64,000 bases of DNA from an uncultured Clostridia bacterium (GCA_944380855.1 CALWIW010000004.1:1-64000), one strand, 5' to 3'; positions 26,180 through 35,751 are shown, counted from the first letter of the stretch. The notes: generated from the letters alone by a model not told the origin. A program made the numbers and translations.

Positions 26180-27082
26180 ATGTTAAAGAAAGTAATTTCT
26201 GTTATGATGGCAGTAATGATGTCAGCGGCAATTTTCACAGGCTGCGGCGGTAACAACGGTACAACAGACGGTTCAACCGACGGCAGTGCAGGAGGAAACT
26301 CAGCTGCAATCACTGTTTGCTCAAGAGAGGACGGTTCAGGTACGAGAGGTGCTTTTATCGAGCTTTTCGGAATTGAAGAGAAAGACGAGAGCGGCGAGAA
26401 GGTTGACAAGACAATACCTACCGCTGAAATTACAAACAGCACATCGGTTATGATTACAACTGTAGTTGGAAATAAAAACGCAATCGGCTACATATCCTTG
26501 GGTTCTCTTGATGAAACAAAGGTAAAGGCACTTAAAATTGACGGTGCTGAGGCAACAGTTGAGAACATTAACAATGGTACTTACAAAGTATCAAGACCTT
26601 TCAACATTGCAGTAAGAGATGACGTAAGCGAGCTTGCTCAGGACTTCATCAACTTTATCCTCAGTTCGGACGGTCAGGCAGTTGTTGAGGAAGAGGGCTA
26701 CATCAAGGCATCTGACGCAGAGACATACACACCAAGCGGTCTTACAGGTAAAATCACAGTTGCAGGTTCTTCTTCCGTAAACCCTGTAATGGAGAAGCTT
26801 GCAGAGGCTTATGAGGCTCTTAACGAGGGAGTTAAAGTCGATATCCAGATGAATGACTCCTCAACAGGTATCCAGTCAGTAGCAGAGGGCAGCTGTGACA
26901 TTGGCATGGCTTCAAGAGAGCTTAAAGACAGCGAGCTTGAGAAAGGTCTTACTCCTACAGTAATCGCTGTTGACGGAATTGCTGTAATCGTAAATCTTGA
27001 AAACTCAGTTTCAGACCTTACTTCCGAGCAGGTTAAGGGAATTTACACAGGCGAAATCACAAACTGGGGCGAGATTGAGTAA
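26180..27082 (+). CDS. pstS: Phosphate-binding lipoprotein PstS with permuted lobe order
   Basis: 300 residues. PstS captures phosphate outside the membrane for PstCAB. The lipobox is FTGC, with the lipidated Cys at 22. All motifs of a normal PstS are present, but in rotated order: SREDGSGTRGAF, IGYISLGSL and VVEEEGYI come first (residues ~48-180), then VAGSSSVNPVMEKL, DIGMASRELKDSE and ITNWGEIE last (~190-300). In classical PstS the GSSSV half comes first. It looks like a circular permutation at the lobe boundary. AAGGAG precedes the ATG; Pho boxes lie upstream. Confidence 0.92.
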   Translation: MLKKVISVMMAVMMSAAIFTGCGGNNGTTDGSTDGSAGGNSAAITVCSREDGSGTRGAFIELFGIEEKDESGEKVDKTIPTAEITNSTSVMITTVVGNKNAIGYISLGSLDETKVKALKIDGAEATVENINNGTYKVSRPFNIAVRDDVSELAQDFINFILSSDGQAVVEEEGYIKASDAETYTPSGLTGKITVAGSSSVNPVMEKLAEAYEALNEGVKVDIQMNDSSTGIQSVAEGSCDIGMASRELKDSELEKGLTPTVIAVDGIAVIVNLENSVSDLTSEQVKGIYTGEITNWGEIE

Positions 27083-27120
27083 TAATCAGTAAGTTGAATA
27101 TAAAATCCCACTAAAGAACA

Positions 27121-27153
27121 TATAGCTGTAGGCAAGAAACGCCTACAGCTATA
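27121..27153 (+). terminator. Hairpin between pstS and pstC
   Basis: Perfect 13-base arms TATAGCTGTAGGC and GCCTACAGCTATA around AAGAAAC, with no T-run. It probably acts as a 3' mRNA stabiliser or partial terminator, making pstS transcript more abundant than pstCAB, a common arrangement. Confidence 0.75.
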
Positions 27154-27212
27154 GTTTGGAATGGCATAATCTCTCAAAAGATGTACTCAAGCAAGAGGAG
27201 AATGGTTAAATA

Positions 27213-28070
27213 ATGAAAAAATTTTCAGAAATTTCAATGAAGGCAGTTTTCCTGCTTTCCGCCTGTATCTCTATAGTTGCCGTTTTGCTTATATGTCTTT
27301 TCCTTTTTGCAAACGGAATACCGACAATAGGTGAGATAGGGCCTCTTAACTTCCTGCTGGGCACAACATGGCGTCCGGGAAACGATATATACGGAATACT
27401 TCCTATGATTTTAGGAAGTATCTATGTAACGGCAGGAGCAATAATAATCGGCGTGCCGATAGGTGTGCTCTGTGCAGTGTTTCTTGCCTGTTACTGCCCT
27501 AAAAAGCTTTACACTTTTTTAAAGCCGGCAGTTGACCTTTTGGCAGGTATCCCGTCAATCGTATACGGTTTCTTTGGCTTGGTAGTAATAGTGCCGATGC
27601 TGCAAAACCTTGTGGGAGGCGGTTTCAGCGGAAAGAGTATACTGACTGCTTCTATACTGCTGGGAATTATGATACTGCCTACAATTATCAGCGTTACGGA
27701 GTCATCTTTGAGAGCTGTACCTGCCCAGTATTACGAAGGTGCTCTTGCTTTGGGAGCAACAAAGGAAAGAAGTATTTTCAGAGCTTCTATGCCTGCTGCC
27801 AAGTCAGGTATCACAGCGGGTATAATCCTCGGTGTGGGACGTGCAATAGGTGAAGCGATGGCTATCACATGGATTGCAGGAAACCAGGCTATTATACCGG
27901 ACAGCGTTTTCAGCGGTGTTAGAACTCTTACCGCAAACATAGTTTTAGAGATGGGATATGCAAGCGATTTGCACAGAGAGGCTCTTATTGCCACGGCAGT
28001 TGTACTGTTTGTGTTTATACTGATAATTAATCTTTGTTTCTCTATGCTGAAAAGGAGGAATAAGACTTGA
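27213..28070 (+). CDS. pstC: Phosphate ABC transporter permease PstC
   Basis: 285 residues with about six membrane helices. The ABC-coupling loop is ALALGATKERSIFRASMPAAKSGI near residue 175, and GIPSIVYGFFGLVVI is typical of PstC/PstA. It forms the membrane channel with PstA. Its stop overlaps the pstA start by four bases. Confidence 0.96.
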   Translation: MKKFSEISMKAVFLLSACISIVAVLLICLFLFANGIPTIGEIGPLNFLLGTTWRPGNDIYGILPMILGSIYVTAGAIIIGVPIGVLCAVFLACYCPKKLYTFLKPAVDLLAGIPSIVYGFFGLVVIVPMLQNLVGGGFSGKSILTASILLGIMILPTIISVTESSLRAVPAQYYEGALALGATKERSIFRASMPAAKSGITAGIILGVGRAIGEAMAITWIAGNQAIIPDSVFSGVRTLTANIVLEMGYASDLHREALIATAVVLFVFILIINLCFSMLKRRNKT

Positions 28071-28936
28071 ACCGCTACATAAACAAGGTTACCCTTGGGG
28101 AAAAATTTAAAACTTACAGAAAGCACCCCCTGTCTTTCGTAATGCTTTTGATTATATTCTTGGGGGCAATTTTGACAATCGGTACATTACTGTATCTTAT
28201 CGCCTATATTCTTGTAACAGGTATACCGAATATAACGCCGGAGCTTTTTGAATGGGAATACAATTCGGACAACGTATCAATGATGCCGGCGATTATCAAC
28301 ACCGTAACAATGACATTTCTTACCCTATTAATGGCTGTGCCTATAGGTATCTTCTCTGCCATATATTTGGTTGAGTACGCCAAAAAGGGCAATAAGCTTG
28401 TTTCGGTTATAAGAATAACAACGGAAACCCTTTCCGGTATTCCTTCCATAGTTTACGGACTTTTCGGTTTCCTTATGTTTAATGTAACTTTCAATTGGGG
28501 TTTTTCTTTCCTTTCAGGTTCAATTACATTGGCTATTATGATATTGCCTTTGATTATAAGAACAACTGAGGAAGCGTTGCTGGCGGTACCCGATTCATAC
28601 CGTGAGGGCAGCTTCGGACTTGGTGCGGGAAAACTGAGAACAGTATTTGTAGCGGTTCTGCCCTCTGCTGTTCCGGGAATTCTTGCCGGAGTAATCCTTG
28701 CAATAGGAAGAATTGTGGGAGAAACAGCCGCCCTTATATATACTTCCGGTACTGTTACAGGTATTCCGGAAAGTCTTATGGACTCAGGCAGAACGCTTTC
28801 CGTTCATATGTACGCCTTGCTTTCAGAGGGTCTTTATATGGAACAGGCGTATGCAACCTCGGTAGTTCTTTTGATTCTTGTACTTGGTATAAACACACTG
28901 TCAGGATTTATCGCAAAAAAAGTAGGAAAGGTGTAA
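28067..28936 (+). CDS. pstA: Phosphate ABC transporter permease PstA
   Basis: 289 residues with a TTG start; the TTG sits in the TTGA overlap with the pstC stop and follows AAGGAGG. Six membrane helices, GIPSIVYGLFGFLMF and the coupling stretch GSFGLGAGKLRTVFVAVLPSAVPG identify PstA. The N-terminus has an amphipathic cytoplasmic stretch before helix 1. Confidence 0.96.
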   Translation: MNRYINKVTLGEKFKTYRKHPLSFVMLLIIFLGAILTIGTLLYLIAYILVTGIPNITPELFEWEYNSDNVSMMPAIINTVTMTFLTLLMAVPIGIFSAIYLVEYAKKGNKLVSVIRITTETLSGIPSIVYGLFGFLMFNVTFNWGFSFLSGSITLAIMILPLIIRTTEEALLAVPDSYREGSFGLGAGKLRTVFVAVLPSAVPGILAGVILAIGRIVGETAALIYTSGTVTGIPESLMDSGRTLSVHMYALLSEGLYMEQAYATSVVLLILVLGINTLSGFIAKKVGKV

Positions 28937-28945
28937 AAGGTACTG

Positions 28946-29779
28946 ATGAAAAGCTTAAAATCTTTTGTAATGAACAATATGAATTCACAGACAAATATAA
29001 GCAGTTCTGCCCCTGTTTCTGAGGATTCTATGCCTAAATTTGAGGTTTCAAGTCTTGACCTTTATTACGGCGACTTTAAAGCTCTTAAAAATATAAATCT
29101 TAAAATCCCTGAAAAGCAGATAACAGCATTTATAGGTCCCTCCGGCTGCGGTAAGTCAACATTGCTTAAATCCCTTAACAGAATGAACGATTTGGTTGAG
29201 GGATGCAGGATTGACGGAAGCGTGCTTTTGGACGGAGAAAGCATTTACGGCGGAATGGATGTAAACCATCTTAGAAAACGTGTGGGAATGGTTTTCCAAA
29301 AGCCTAATCCCTTTCCTATGAGTGTTTTTGACAACATCGCTTTCGGCCCTCGCACCCACGGTATAAAGTCAAGGTCAAAGCTTAACGAGATAGTTGAAAA
29401 ATCTCTCCGTGACGCCGCTATCTGGGACGAGGTAAAAGACAGACTTAATAAAAGTGCTTTGGGACTTTCAGGCGGTCAGCAGCAAAGACTTTGCATTGCC
29501 CGTGCTTTGGCGGTAAATCCCGAGGTTCTTCTCATGGACGAACCCACCAGTGCCCTTGACCCTATTTCAACAACAAAAATCGAGGATTTGGCAATTGGGC
29601 TTAAAGAAAAATATACAATAATTATGGTTACACATAATATGCAGCAGGCTGTCAGAATTGCGGATAATACAGCGTTCTTCCTGTTGGGTGAAGTTATAGA
29701 GTACAGCGACACAGAGAAAATGTTTTCTACTCCGAAAGACAAGAGAACAGAGGACTACATTACAGGGAGGTTCGGATAA
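28946..29779 (+). CDS. pstB: Phosphate ABC transporter ATP-binding protein PstB
   Basis: 277 residues. Walker [13 protein letters not shown], signature [16 protein letters not shown] and Walker [14 protein letters not shown] are all canonical, as is [19 protein letters not shown], which is characteristic of PstB. An N-terminal tail of ~30 Ser/Asn-rich residues precedes the ABC domain and is longer than usual; a later start is possible (ATG at about codon 28). The stop overlaps the phoU ATG by one base. Confidence 0.96.
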   Translation: MKSLKSFVMNNMNSQTNISSSAPVSEDSMPKFEVSSLDLYYGDFKALKNINLKIPEKQITAFIGPSGCGKSTLLKSLNRMNDLVEGCRIDGSVLLDGESIYGGMDVNHLRKRVGMVFQKPNPFPMSVFDNIAFGPRTHGIKSRSKLNEIVEKSLRDAAIWDEVKDRLNKSALGLSGGQQQRLCIARALAVNPEVLLMDEPTSALDPISTTKIEDLAIGLKEKYTIIMVTHNMQQAVRIADNTAFFLLGEVIEYSDTEKMFSTPKDKRTEDYITGRFG

Positions 29780-30429
29780 TGCGTGCACAATTCGACAAGC
29801 AGCTTGAAACATTGAATATAGAGCTTATAAAAATGGGGGCTCTTTGCGAGGACGCAATTTCCTGTGCGGCAACATATATGCTGGAGGGCGGAAAGCCTCT
29901 CCTTGAAAAGGTGTTTCAGGCGGATTCTGCAATTGACAGAAAAGAAAGAGAAATTGAAACAATCTGCATGAGATTATTGCTTCAGCAGCAGCCTGTGGCA
30001 AAGGATTTGAGAACTATTTCCTCAGCCCTCAAAATGATTTCCGATATGGAAAGAATAGGCGACCAGGCGGGAGATATTGCAGAGATTATGAAATATACCG
30101 AGGAATTTAATGTTCCCAGTAAGCTTCATATAGGAGATATGGCAAGAGCCACAATCCAAATGGTTACGGATAGCATAGAATCCTTTGTTAAAAAGGACTA
30201 TAACACAGCTATTGCGGTTATCAAGTATGACGACAAGGTTGACCACCTTTTTGCCAAGGTTAAAAAGGAACTGACGGAATATATTGCAAAGGACCCGGAA
30301 AACGGCGAGCTTTATCTTGACCTTTTGATGATTGCAAAATATTTCGAGAGAATCGGCGACCATGCTACAAACATTGCAGGCTGGGTATGCTATTCAATTA
30401 CCGGTAAGCATAATTCGGCTAACAATTGA
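29779..30429 (+). CDS. phoU: Phosphate-signalling protein PhoU
   Basis: 216 residues: two three-helix PhoU repeats with metal-ligand motifs ISDMERIGDQAGDIAE (first) and AKYFERIGDHATNIA (second). PhoU links PstSCAB activity to PhoR, keeping the Pho response off when phosphate is plentiful. Last gene of the pst operon. Confidence 0.96.
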   Translation: MRAQFDKQLETLNIELIKMGALCEDAISCAATYMLEGGKPLLEKVFQADSAIDRKEREIETICMRLLLQQQPVAKDLRTISSALKMISDMERIGDQAGDIAEIMKYTEEFNVPSKLHIGDMARATIQMVTDSIESFVKKDYNTAIAVIKYDDKVDHLFAKVKKELTEYIAKDPENGELYLDLLMIAKYFERIGDHATNIAGWVCYSITGKHNSANN

Positions 30430-30458
30430 TGAAAGTTTTATTTCGTGCTATAATTTAC

Positions 30459-30487
30459 AGGTCAGACCACAATTGCCGGTCTGACCT
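30459..30487 (+). terminator. Hairpin after phoU
   Basis: Arms AGGTCAGACC and GGTCTGACCT around ACAATTGCC. The tail is not a proper T-run, so termination may be partial. Confidence 0.6.
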
Positions 30488-30500
30488 GTTATGCTTTAAT

Positions 30501-30693
30501 GGTTCTTTGTCAATAGTTGGGTAAAAAGTAAAATTGAGATAAAATAAAGAGTTATAGTGAACAAGACAAGGATTACCCGACAAAAAAACAGTTCACCGGA
30601 CTGTTTTTGTCCACTCCTGCATTTTTTAAACATTGGAGGACGCTGTCCTCCAACCCACATTCCAAAATTTTTCCCCGACTTTGATATACAACT
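30501..30693 (-). mobile_element. MITE-like repeat, copy 4, between phoU and phoB
   Basis: Starts with GGTTCTTTGTCAATAGTTG and ends with TTGATATACAACT. It keeps the TTGGAGGAC palindrome and the AAAACAGT palindrome (about 30586-30609) but lacks the AAAGGGAC palindrome completely. It separates pstSCAB-phoU from phoBR. No target duplication is evident. Confidence 0.72.
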
Positions 30694-30736
30694 ACTTATA
30701 AAGAATTAATGACAGAATGTTTAAGAGGTGTTAGTG

Positions 30737-31429
30737 ATGATTTTTCTTTTGGAAGATGACGGTAATATCAGGAAGCTGGTGGAATATACTCTTTCTGCAA
30801 ATAATATGGAGGTGAAATCTTTCGGGCTTCCCTCACAGTTTTGGGAGGCTATGGAAAATGACAGGCTTCCGGAACTGATTTTACTTGATATTATGCTTCC
30901 TCAGGAGGACGGCATGGATATTTTAAGAAAAATCAGAAGTGACAGCGTTACAAAAAGCATACCTGTTATTATGCTTACCGCAAAATCAACGGAGTTTGAC
31001 AAAGTTATAGGTCTTGACTGTGGTGCGGACGACTATGTCTGCAAGCCTTTTTCACCTATTGAGCTTGCGGCAAGAATTAAAGCGGTAAAACGCAGAGCAG
31101 GACACGGAATAAAAAATGAAAGTTCAAAGCATATAATTAACGGTGCAATAGTAATAGACGGTCAAAGCCATACAGTTGAGATAGACGGAGAAGCAGTAAA
31201 CCTTACGCCGAAGGAGTTTGAGCTTATTGATATTTTGGCGGAAAACAGAGGTAATGTTTTTTCAAGAGAAGAGCTTTTGAGAAAAATATGGGGCTATAAT
31301 TTTGACGGAGAAACAAGAACCGTTGATGTCCATATAAGAAAATTAAGACAAAAGCTGGGTGAATATGCGGATATTATTGAAACAGTAAAAGGTATAGGCT
31401 ACTGCATTAAGGGAGATACAAATGAGTAA
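30737..31429 (+). CDS. phoB: Phosphate-regulon response regulator PhoB/PhoP
   Basis: 230 residues from the ATG at 30737 (AAGAGGTG site); a GTG nine bases earlier overlaps that site. The receiver has the acidic pair in LLEDDGN, the phospho-acceptor Asp in LILLDIMLP and Lys in YVCKPF. The winged-helix domain ends TVKGIGYCIKG. Position next to pstSCAB-phoU and the TTAACA Pho boxes upstream of pstS support the phosphate role. It overlaps phoR by eight bases. Confidence 0.93.
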   Translation: MIFLLEDDGNIRKLVEYTLSANNMEVKSFGLPSQFWEAMENDRLPELILLDIMLPQEDGMDILRKIRSDSVTKSIPVIMLTAKSTEFDKVIGLDCGADDYVCKPFSPIELAARIKAVKRRAGHGIKNESSKHIINGAIVIDGQSHTVEIDGEAVNLTPKEFELIDILAENRGNVFSREELLRKIWGYNFDGETRTVDVHIRKLRQKLGEYADIIETVKGIGYCIKGDTNE

Positions 31430-33080
31430 AAGAATTTTCAGAGCGATTTGTTTTGTGTCCTTTGTAGTGCTTATTATTTCCGTAGCTCTTACCGTAGGCG
31501 TGCTTTACACACATTTCACCACAGAGCTTGCAGATGAAATGAAAAGCGAGGCTCAGACAATAGCATATATAATGGAGCAAAACGGAATAGACTATATTGA
31601 GGATTTACCCAGTACCGACAAGAGAATAACGGTGATAGACAAAGACGGAAAGGTGCTTTTTGACAATACCGTGGAAGATATCTCAAAAATGGAAAACCAC
31701 AGGGACAGGGAAGAGATTGAAGAAGCACTGAAATACGGTTTCGGTGAAAGCTCACGATATTCAACTACCATTGCCGAGAAAACGGTATACTATGCGGTGA
31801 AAGCCTCCGACGGCACGGTGGTGAGACTCAGCGAAGTACAGTATTCTTTGTTTACAATTATTATGGGGACTTTACAGCCTATTGTCGTTATTATTTTTAT
31901 AATGGTGATTCTTGCGGCTTTTTTTGCTTCACGTGCCTCAAAAAGCATAGTAGCACCTATAAATGCCATAAACCTTGATAGTCCCAACAGCGATGAAATT
32001 TACGAAGAGCTTGCTCCTCTTGCGTTAAAAATTGCAAGACAGAACAGAACAATAAGAGAACAGCTGGAAGAGGCTCGCAGAAAACAGGAGGAATTTGCTG
32101 TTATTACAGAAAATATGCAGGAAGGCCTTATTCTTGTTGACAACAAAAGCAATATTATTTCCTGCAACAGTGCGGCAAAGCGGCTGTTGGACGCGGATAT
32201 TCCAAACAAGCATTGCTGTGTCTTTATTCTTAACAGAAGCGTTGAACTTTCCGAATGTGTGGAAAAAGCTCTGTCAGGGGAACACTGTACTCAGGTTTTG
32301 GAAAGCAACGGAAGATTTTGCAGAATAGCGTCAAATCCTGTAAAAAACGGAGAGAAAATTGCAGGAGCCGTTATTGTTATTCTTGATATTACTGAAAACG
32401 CAAAAAGAGAGGAGCTAAGACGTGAGTTTACGGCGAATGTTTCTCACGAACTTAAAACTCCTCTTACATCAATTGCAGGCTTTGCCGAGCTTATGAAGTA
32501 CGGTATGGTAAAACAGGAGGATATAAAGGACTTCTCCGAAAGCATTTACGATGAAGCCCAAAGACTTATTACCCTTGTAAACGATATTTTAAATCTTTCC
32601 GCTCTTGACGAGGACGGTGTAAACCGGGAAAAAGAAAGTATTAATCTTTTGGAATTATCAAAAGATGTGGCGAAAAGTCTTAAAATACCCGCAGAAAAGA
32701 AAAGTGTTACCCTTACGGTAACAGGAGACAATGTGTTTGTGATGGGGTCAAAGAAAATCTTACGGGAAATGATTTACAATCTTTGTGACAACGGTATCAA
32801 ATACAACATTGACGGGGGAAAGGTCAATGTTGCTGTTACCGCTGAAAACGGTCACGGAAAACTCGTTGTTTCCGACACGGGTATCGGAATTCCTAAAGAA
32901 GACCAAAACAGAGTTTTTGAAAGATTTTACAGGGTTGACAAAAGTCATTCAAGAGAAATCGGGGGAACAGGTCTTGGCCTTTCAATTGTGAAACATTCGG
33001 CAATGTTTCATAATGCGGAAATTTATCTTCAGAGCGAACCGGAAAAAGGTACGGTGATTACTGTATTATTTCCCCTTTGA
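31422..33080 (+). CDS. phoR: Phosphate-regulon sensor histidine kinase PhoR
   Basis: 552 residues. A membrane helix (10-30), an extracellular sensor region (~31-145), a second helix (~148-168), a PAS-like domain (~225-320), HisKA with the phosphorylated His in ANVSHELKTPLTSIAGF (~345) and a HATPase_c domain with N, G1 and G2 boxes (NLCDNGIKYN, VSDTGIGIP, GTGLGLSIVKH). It should phosphorylate PhoB under phosphate limitation, restrained by PhoU. Confidence 0.94.
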   Translation: MSKRIFRAICFVSFVVLIISVALTVGVLYTHFTTELADEMKSEAQTIAYIMEQNGIDYIEDLPSTDKRITVIDKDGKVLFDNTVEDISKMENHRDREEIEEALKYGFGESSRYSTTIAEKTVYYAVKASDGTVVRLSEVQYSLFTIIMGTLQPIVVIIFIMVILAAFFASRASKSIVAPINAINLDSPNSDEIYEELAPLALKIARQNRTIREQLEEARRKQEEFAVITENMQEGLILVDNKSNIISCNSAAKRLLDADIPNKHCCVFILNRSVELSECVEKALSGEHCTQVLESNGRFCRIASNPVKNGEKIAGAVIVILDITENAKREELRREFTANVSHELKTPLTSIAGFAELMKYGMVKQEDIKDFSESIYDEAQRLITLVNDILNLSALDEDGVNREKESINLLELSKDVAKSLKIPAEKKSVTLTVTGDNVFVMGSKKILREMIYNLCDNGIKYNIDGGKVNVAVTAENGHGKLVVSDTGIGIPKEDQNRVFERFYRVDKSHSREIGGTGLGLSIVKHSAMFHNAEIYLQSEPEKGTVITVLFPL

Positions 33081-33100
33081 GATATAGAATAATTTTAAAC

Positions 33101-33123
33101 ACAGACGTCCTTTGGGCGTCTGT
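33101..33123. terminator. Hairpin between phoR and a converging small gene
   Basis: Arms ACAGACG and CGTCTGT with a nine-base loop; no strong T-run on either side. It probably serves both converging genes. Confidence 0.55.
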
Positions 33124-33125
33124 TG

Positions 33126-33341
33126 TCAGTTAAAGGATAAATCCGCAAGATAATATTCCACTACTTCTTCAAAATGTATCGGGTCTAATTCTTCCCTGTT
33201 AAATTCACTGACCATTTCCATTATTGTTTCAAAGCTGTCGGTTATGTCTTCAAGCCGCATAAGCTCTTGGCTTTCGCTTATTGCGGATATGCCGTATGAA
33301 ATCCTGTCGTCAAAGACAGTTTTGATTACCCGATAATACAT
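33126..33341 (-). CDS. Small hypothetical protein (DUF6514-like)
   Basis: 71 residues starting MYYRVIKTVFDDRISYGISA, ending in an acidic helical stretch (EFNREELDPIHFEEVVEYYLADL). The YGI-A core and length are similar to the small clostridial DUF6514 family; that match is from memory and tentative. A GGGGGAC site precedes the ATG. It stands alone, converging on phoR. Function unknown. Confidence 0.65.
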   Translation of the reverse strand: MYYRVIKTVFDDRISYGISAISESQELMRLEDITDSFETIMEMVSEFNREELDPIHFEEVVEYYLADLSFN

Positions 33342-33573
33342 TCTTGTCCCCCGTACATTATGATAATAAAATGTGAAAATATCAATACATAATGTGAATA
33401 AATACCACTAACTTAATTTATCATTTATGATGATAGATGTCAATATTAATTACAATAATGTAATTATAAATACATATTAAAATTTTACGGAAAAAACAAT
33501 TTTAAATGTTTTATATTTACCATGACATAAAAGTGAAAGTTTACTGAAAAATCATCTTATAGATTGTGCTTTG

Positions 33574-33602
33574 TTGACAATGATTGATAAAGCCGTTATA
33601 AT
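33574..33602 (+). promoter_or_regulatory. Promoter of the zinc-ribbon protein gene
   Basis: Perfect TTGACA (33574-33579) and TATAAT (33597-33602), 17 bases apart, 51 bases before the start. Bases 33342-33573 are AT-rich without a gene; they hold a small TTACA-N4-TGTAA inverted repeat near 33449-33462. Confidence 0.92.
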
Positions 33603-33652
33603 TTAAAACGATGGAATATGAAAAAATTATTGTAATTGAAAGGGTGTTGTTT

Positions 33653-34525
33653 ATGTCTTTTTTCAGCGATCTCGGTAAGGCATTCAGTTCTTCCGGTTCA
33701 AACAACGTACAAAATACTAATGCAGGTTCTGATATTTCTAAGCTTAACAGAACAATTAACGAAAATAAAAGCAAGATAGAGAACGCATATAAAGAAATAG
33801 GAAATATTTATTTTAATACATACGGTGAAAATCCGGCTCCGGAACTTGCCGAAAAGGTAAATTTTATCAAACAGCTTACAAGCGATATAGAAAAAATGGA
33901 GGAAGAAATTAAGCTCCTTAACGGATATATCCGTTGTCCGAAATGTGCGGTTTTGGTAAAAAATACCGATTTTGTTTGCTATAACTGCGGAGAAAAATTA
34001 AGAGCTCCGGAAGTTGATAATCGTTGCCCCGGCTGCGGAGCAGAGATGATTCCAAATGCGTCTTTTTGTACAAAATGCGGAAGACCTGTGACAGCGGCCC
34101 AGCAATCACAGCAGCCCCAACAGTCTGTAGCTTTTCAGGAGCCACAGCAGCCCCAGCAGTCTGTAGTTTTTCAGGAGCCGCAGCAGCCCCAGCAGTCCGT
34201 AGTTTTCCAGGAGCCGCAGCAGCCCCAGCAGTCTGTGGTTTTTCAGCAGCCGCAGCAGCCCCAGCCTCCTGTAACTTTCCAGCAACCACAGCAACCTCAG
34301 CAGGTTAATCTGGTTCAGCAGCCGGCAAGTTCTTACCAGCATAATCAACAGGCTTCACCTATGCAGCAGCCTGTAAATTATCAGCAGCCGCCTGTTGAGC
34401 AGTCAGCACCGGTTCAGCCTGAAATTCCTAAGCCGGAAAAGCCGAATGTTAAGGTATGTCATTACTGCGGCTATGAAATGGACGCAAGCAATTCATTTTG
34501 CCTGAGATGCGGAGAGAAATTATAA
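33653..34525 (+). CDS. Zinc-ribbon protein with Gln/Pro-rich tandem repeats
   Basis: 290 residues from the ATG at 33653 (GAAAGGGTG site). After a helical N-terminus (residues 1-~95) come two zinc ribbons (CPKCAVLV..CYNCG and CPGCGAEM..CTKCG, ~100-145), a disordered Gln/Pro region of 12-residue repeats (QQPQQSVVFQEP type, ~150-220), and a third ribbon at the C-terminus (CHYCGYEM..CLRCG). Similar multi-ribbon architecture is widespread in Clostridia with unknown function, probably protein-protein scaffolding. It is cytoplasmic; no signal peptide or membrane segment. Confidence 0.8.
   Translation: MSFFSDLGKAFSSSGSNNVQNTNAGSDISKLNRTINENKSKIENAYKEIGNIYFNTYGENPAPELAEKVNFIKQLTSDIEKMEEEIKLLNGYIRCPKCAVLVKNTDFVCYNCGEKLRAPEVDNRCPGCGAEMIPNASFCTKCGRPVTAAQQSQQPQQSVAFQEPQQPQQSVVFQEPQQPQQSVVFQEPQQPQQSVVFQQPQQPQPPVTFQQPQQPQQVNLVQQPASSYQHNQQASPMQQPVNYQQPPVEQSAPVQPEIPKPEKPNVKVCHYCGYEMDASNSFCLRCGEKL
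34109..34312 (+). repeat. Tandem 36-bp repeat inside the zinc-ribbon gene
   Basis: Five to six in-frame units of 36 bases, starting at 34109, 34145, 34181, 34217, 34253 and 34289, each encoding a version of QQPQQSVVFQEP. The inner units are almost identical in DNA sequence, showing recent expansion; the outer ones have drifted. Confidence 0.9.
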
Positions 34526-34559
34526 TTTAAAGTTATTTTACGAAGTGAGAGGTAATCCT

Positions 34560-35267
34560 ATGGAAAAAACCTTTGTTACTGCCATTGTTGTGGCTGCCGG
34601 AGGCTCTACGAGAATGGGCGGTCATGTCAGCAAACAGCTTATGTGTATTCTCGGAAAATCCGTTATTGAGCATACTCTCGGGGCTTTCGAAAATTCTGAC
34701 AGCATTGACGAGGTTATCGTTGTGGCAAGAGACTGCGATAAAGAGGAAATTGAAAAGCGTATTGAAAGAAACGGCTTTAAGAAAATTAAAAACATTGTCA
34801 CAGGCGGTAAAACGAGAAGTGAAAGTGTCAGAAACGGTATAAGCAGGTGCGATAAAAAGACAACTCACGTAGCTATACATGACGGAGCAAGACCCATGGT
34901 TACTCCGGAAGATATTGAAAATGTAGTAGGCGTGGGTATATGCACAGGCGGAGCAACCTTGGGAACTAAGGTTATTGACACTATAAAAATAATAGGAAAA
35001 GACGGTATTATTATCTCCACTCCGGAAAGAGAGAAGCTTGTGGCTGTGCAGACGCCCCAGGTATTCAGACTTGAAGAGTACATTGCGGCTCTTGACCAAT
35101 TAAAAGAAAAAGGCAAGGAAGCGGAATTTACCGACGATTGTGCTATTTTTGAAGCAACAGGAAGAAACGTAAAAGTGGTTGAGGGAAGCAGAGAAAATAT
35201 TAAAATCACCACTATGGAGGATATTACTGCTGCTGAAAATATCCTGCGAAACAGGAGAAAGGCTTGA
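34560..35267 (+). CDS. ispD: 2-C-methyl-D-erythritol 4-phosphate cytidylyltransferase IspD
   Basis: 235 residues from the ATG at 34560, with GAGAGGT upstream. IspD makes CDP-methylerythritol in the MEP isoprenoid pathway. The nucleotide-binding motif [16 protein letters not shown] lies near residue 13, and [16 protein letters not shown] near 108. It is five bases from ispF, as in many bacteria. Confidence 0.96.
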   Translation: MEKTFVTAIVVAAGGSTRMGGHVSKQLMCILGKSVIEHTLGAFENSDSIDEVIVVARDCDKEEIEKRIERNGFKKIKNIVTGGKTRSESVRNGISRCDKKTTHVAIHDGARPMVTPEDIENVVGVGICTGGATLGTKVIDTIKIIGKDGIIISTPEREKLVAVQTPQVFRLEEYIAALDQLKEKGKEAEFTDDCAIFEATGRNVKVVEGSRENIKITTMEDITAAENILRNRRKA

Positions 35268-35271
35268 GTTT

Positions 35272-35751
35272 ATGGATATAAGAGTGGGACACGGTTATGA
35301 TGTACACCGGCTTGTGGAAAACAGAAAGCTTATTTTAGGCGGAGTGGAAATTTCTTGGGAAAAAGGACTTTTGGGACACAGCGATGCAGATGTTCTGCTT
35401 CATGCAATAAGCGATGCAATTTTGGGTGCCGCCGCCTTGGGAGATATAGGCAGGCATTTTCCCGATACCGACGAAAAATACAAAGGGGCTGACAGCCTCC
35501 TGCTTCTTAAAGAGGTGTGCCAAAAGGTATTTGAAAAAGGTTTCCGTGTGTCAAATATTGATGCTACCGTAATTGCACAAAAGCCTAAGCTTAAAGAGTA
35601 TATTCCGAAAATGTGTGAGAATGTAGCAAAGGTTTGCGGCATAGACACAGACAGAGTCAATATAAAGGCAACAACCGAAGAAAAGCTTGGTTTTACAGGC
35701 AGGCAAGAGGGAATTTCTGCACACAGCGTTTGTCTTTTGATTAAAGAATAA
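35272..35751 (+). CDS. ispF: 2-C-methyl-D-erythritol 2,4-cyclodiphosphate synthase IspF
   Basis: 159 residues from the ATG at 35272. It cyclises CDP-ME-2-phosphate two steps after IspD. Metal ligands are in [10 protein letters not shown] (Asp/His near 8-12) and [14 protein letters not shown] (near 38-50); [11 protein letters not shown] and [11 protein letters not shown] are typical. An AGGAGAAAG site overlaps the ispD end. Longer in-frame extensions into ispD are not family-like. Confidence 0.96.
   Translation: MDIRVGHGYDVHRLVENRKLILGGVEISWEKGLLGHSDADVLLHAISDAILGAAALGDIGRHFPDTDEKYKGADSLLLLKEVCQKVFEKGFRVSNIDATVIAQKPKLKEYIPKMCENVAKVCGIDTDRVNIKATTEEKLGFTGRQEGISAHSVCLLIKE

Noticed and set aside
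34024..34308. Alternative-frame Ala/Leu-rich proteins across the 36-bp repeats
   Set aside because: Frames stay open only because the repeat unit is a multiple of three; the zinc-ribbon frame explains the region.
34109..34312. Possible CRISPR array
   Set aside because: The units are directly adjoining 36-bp coding repeats without spacers, inside a reading frame.
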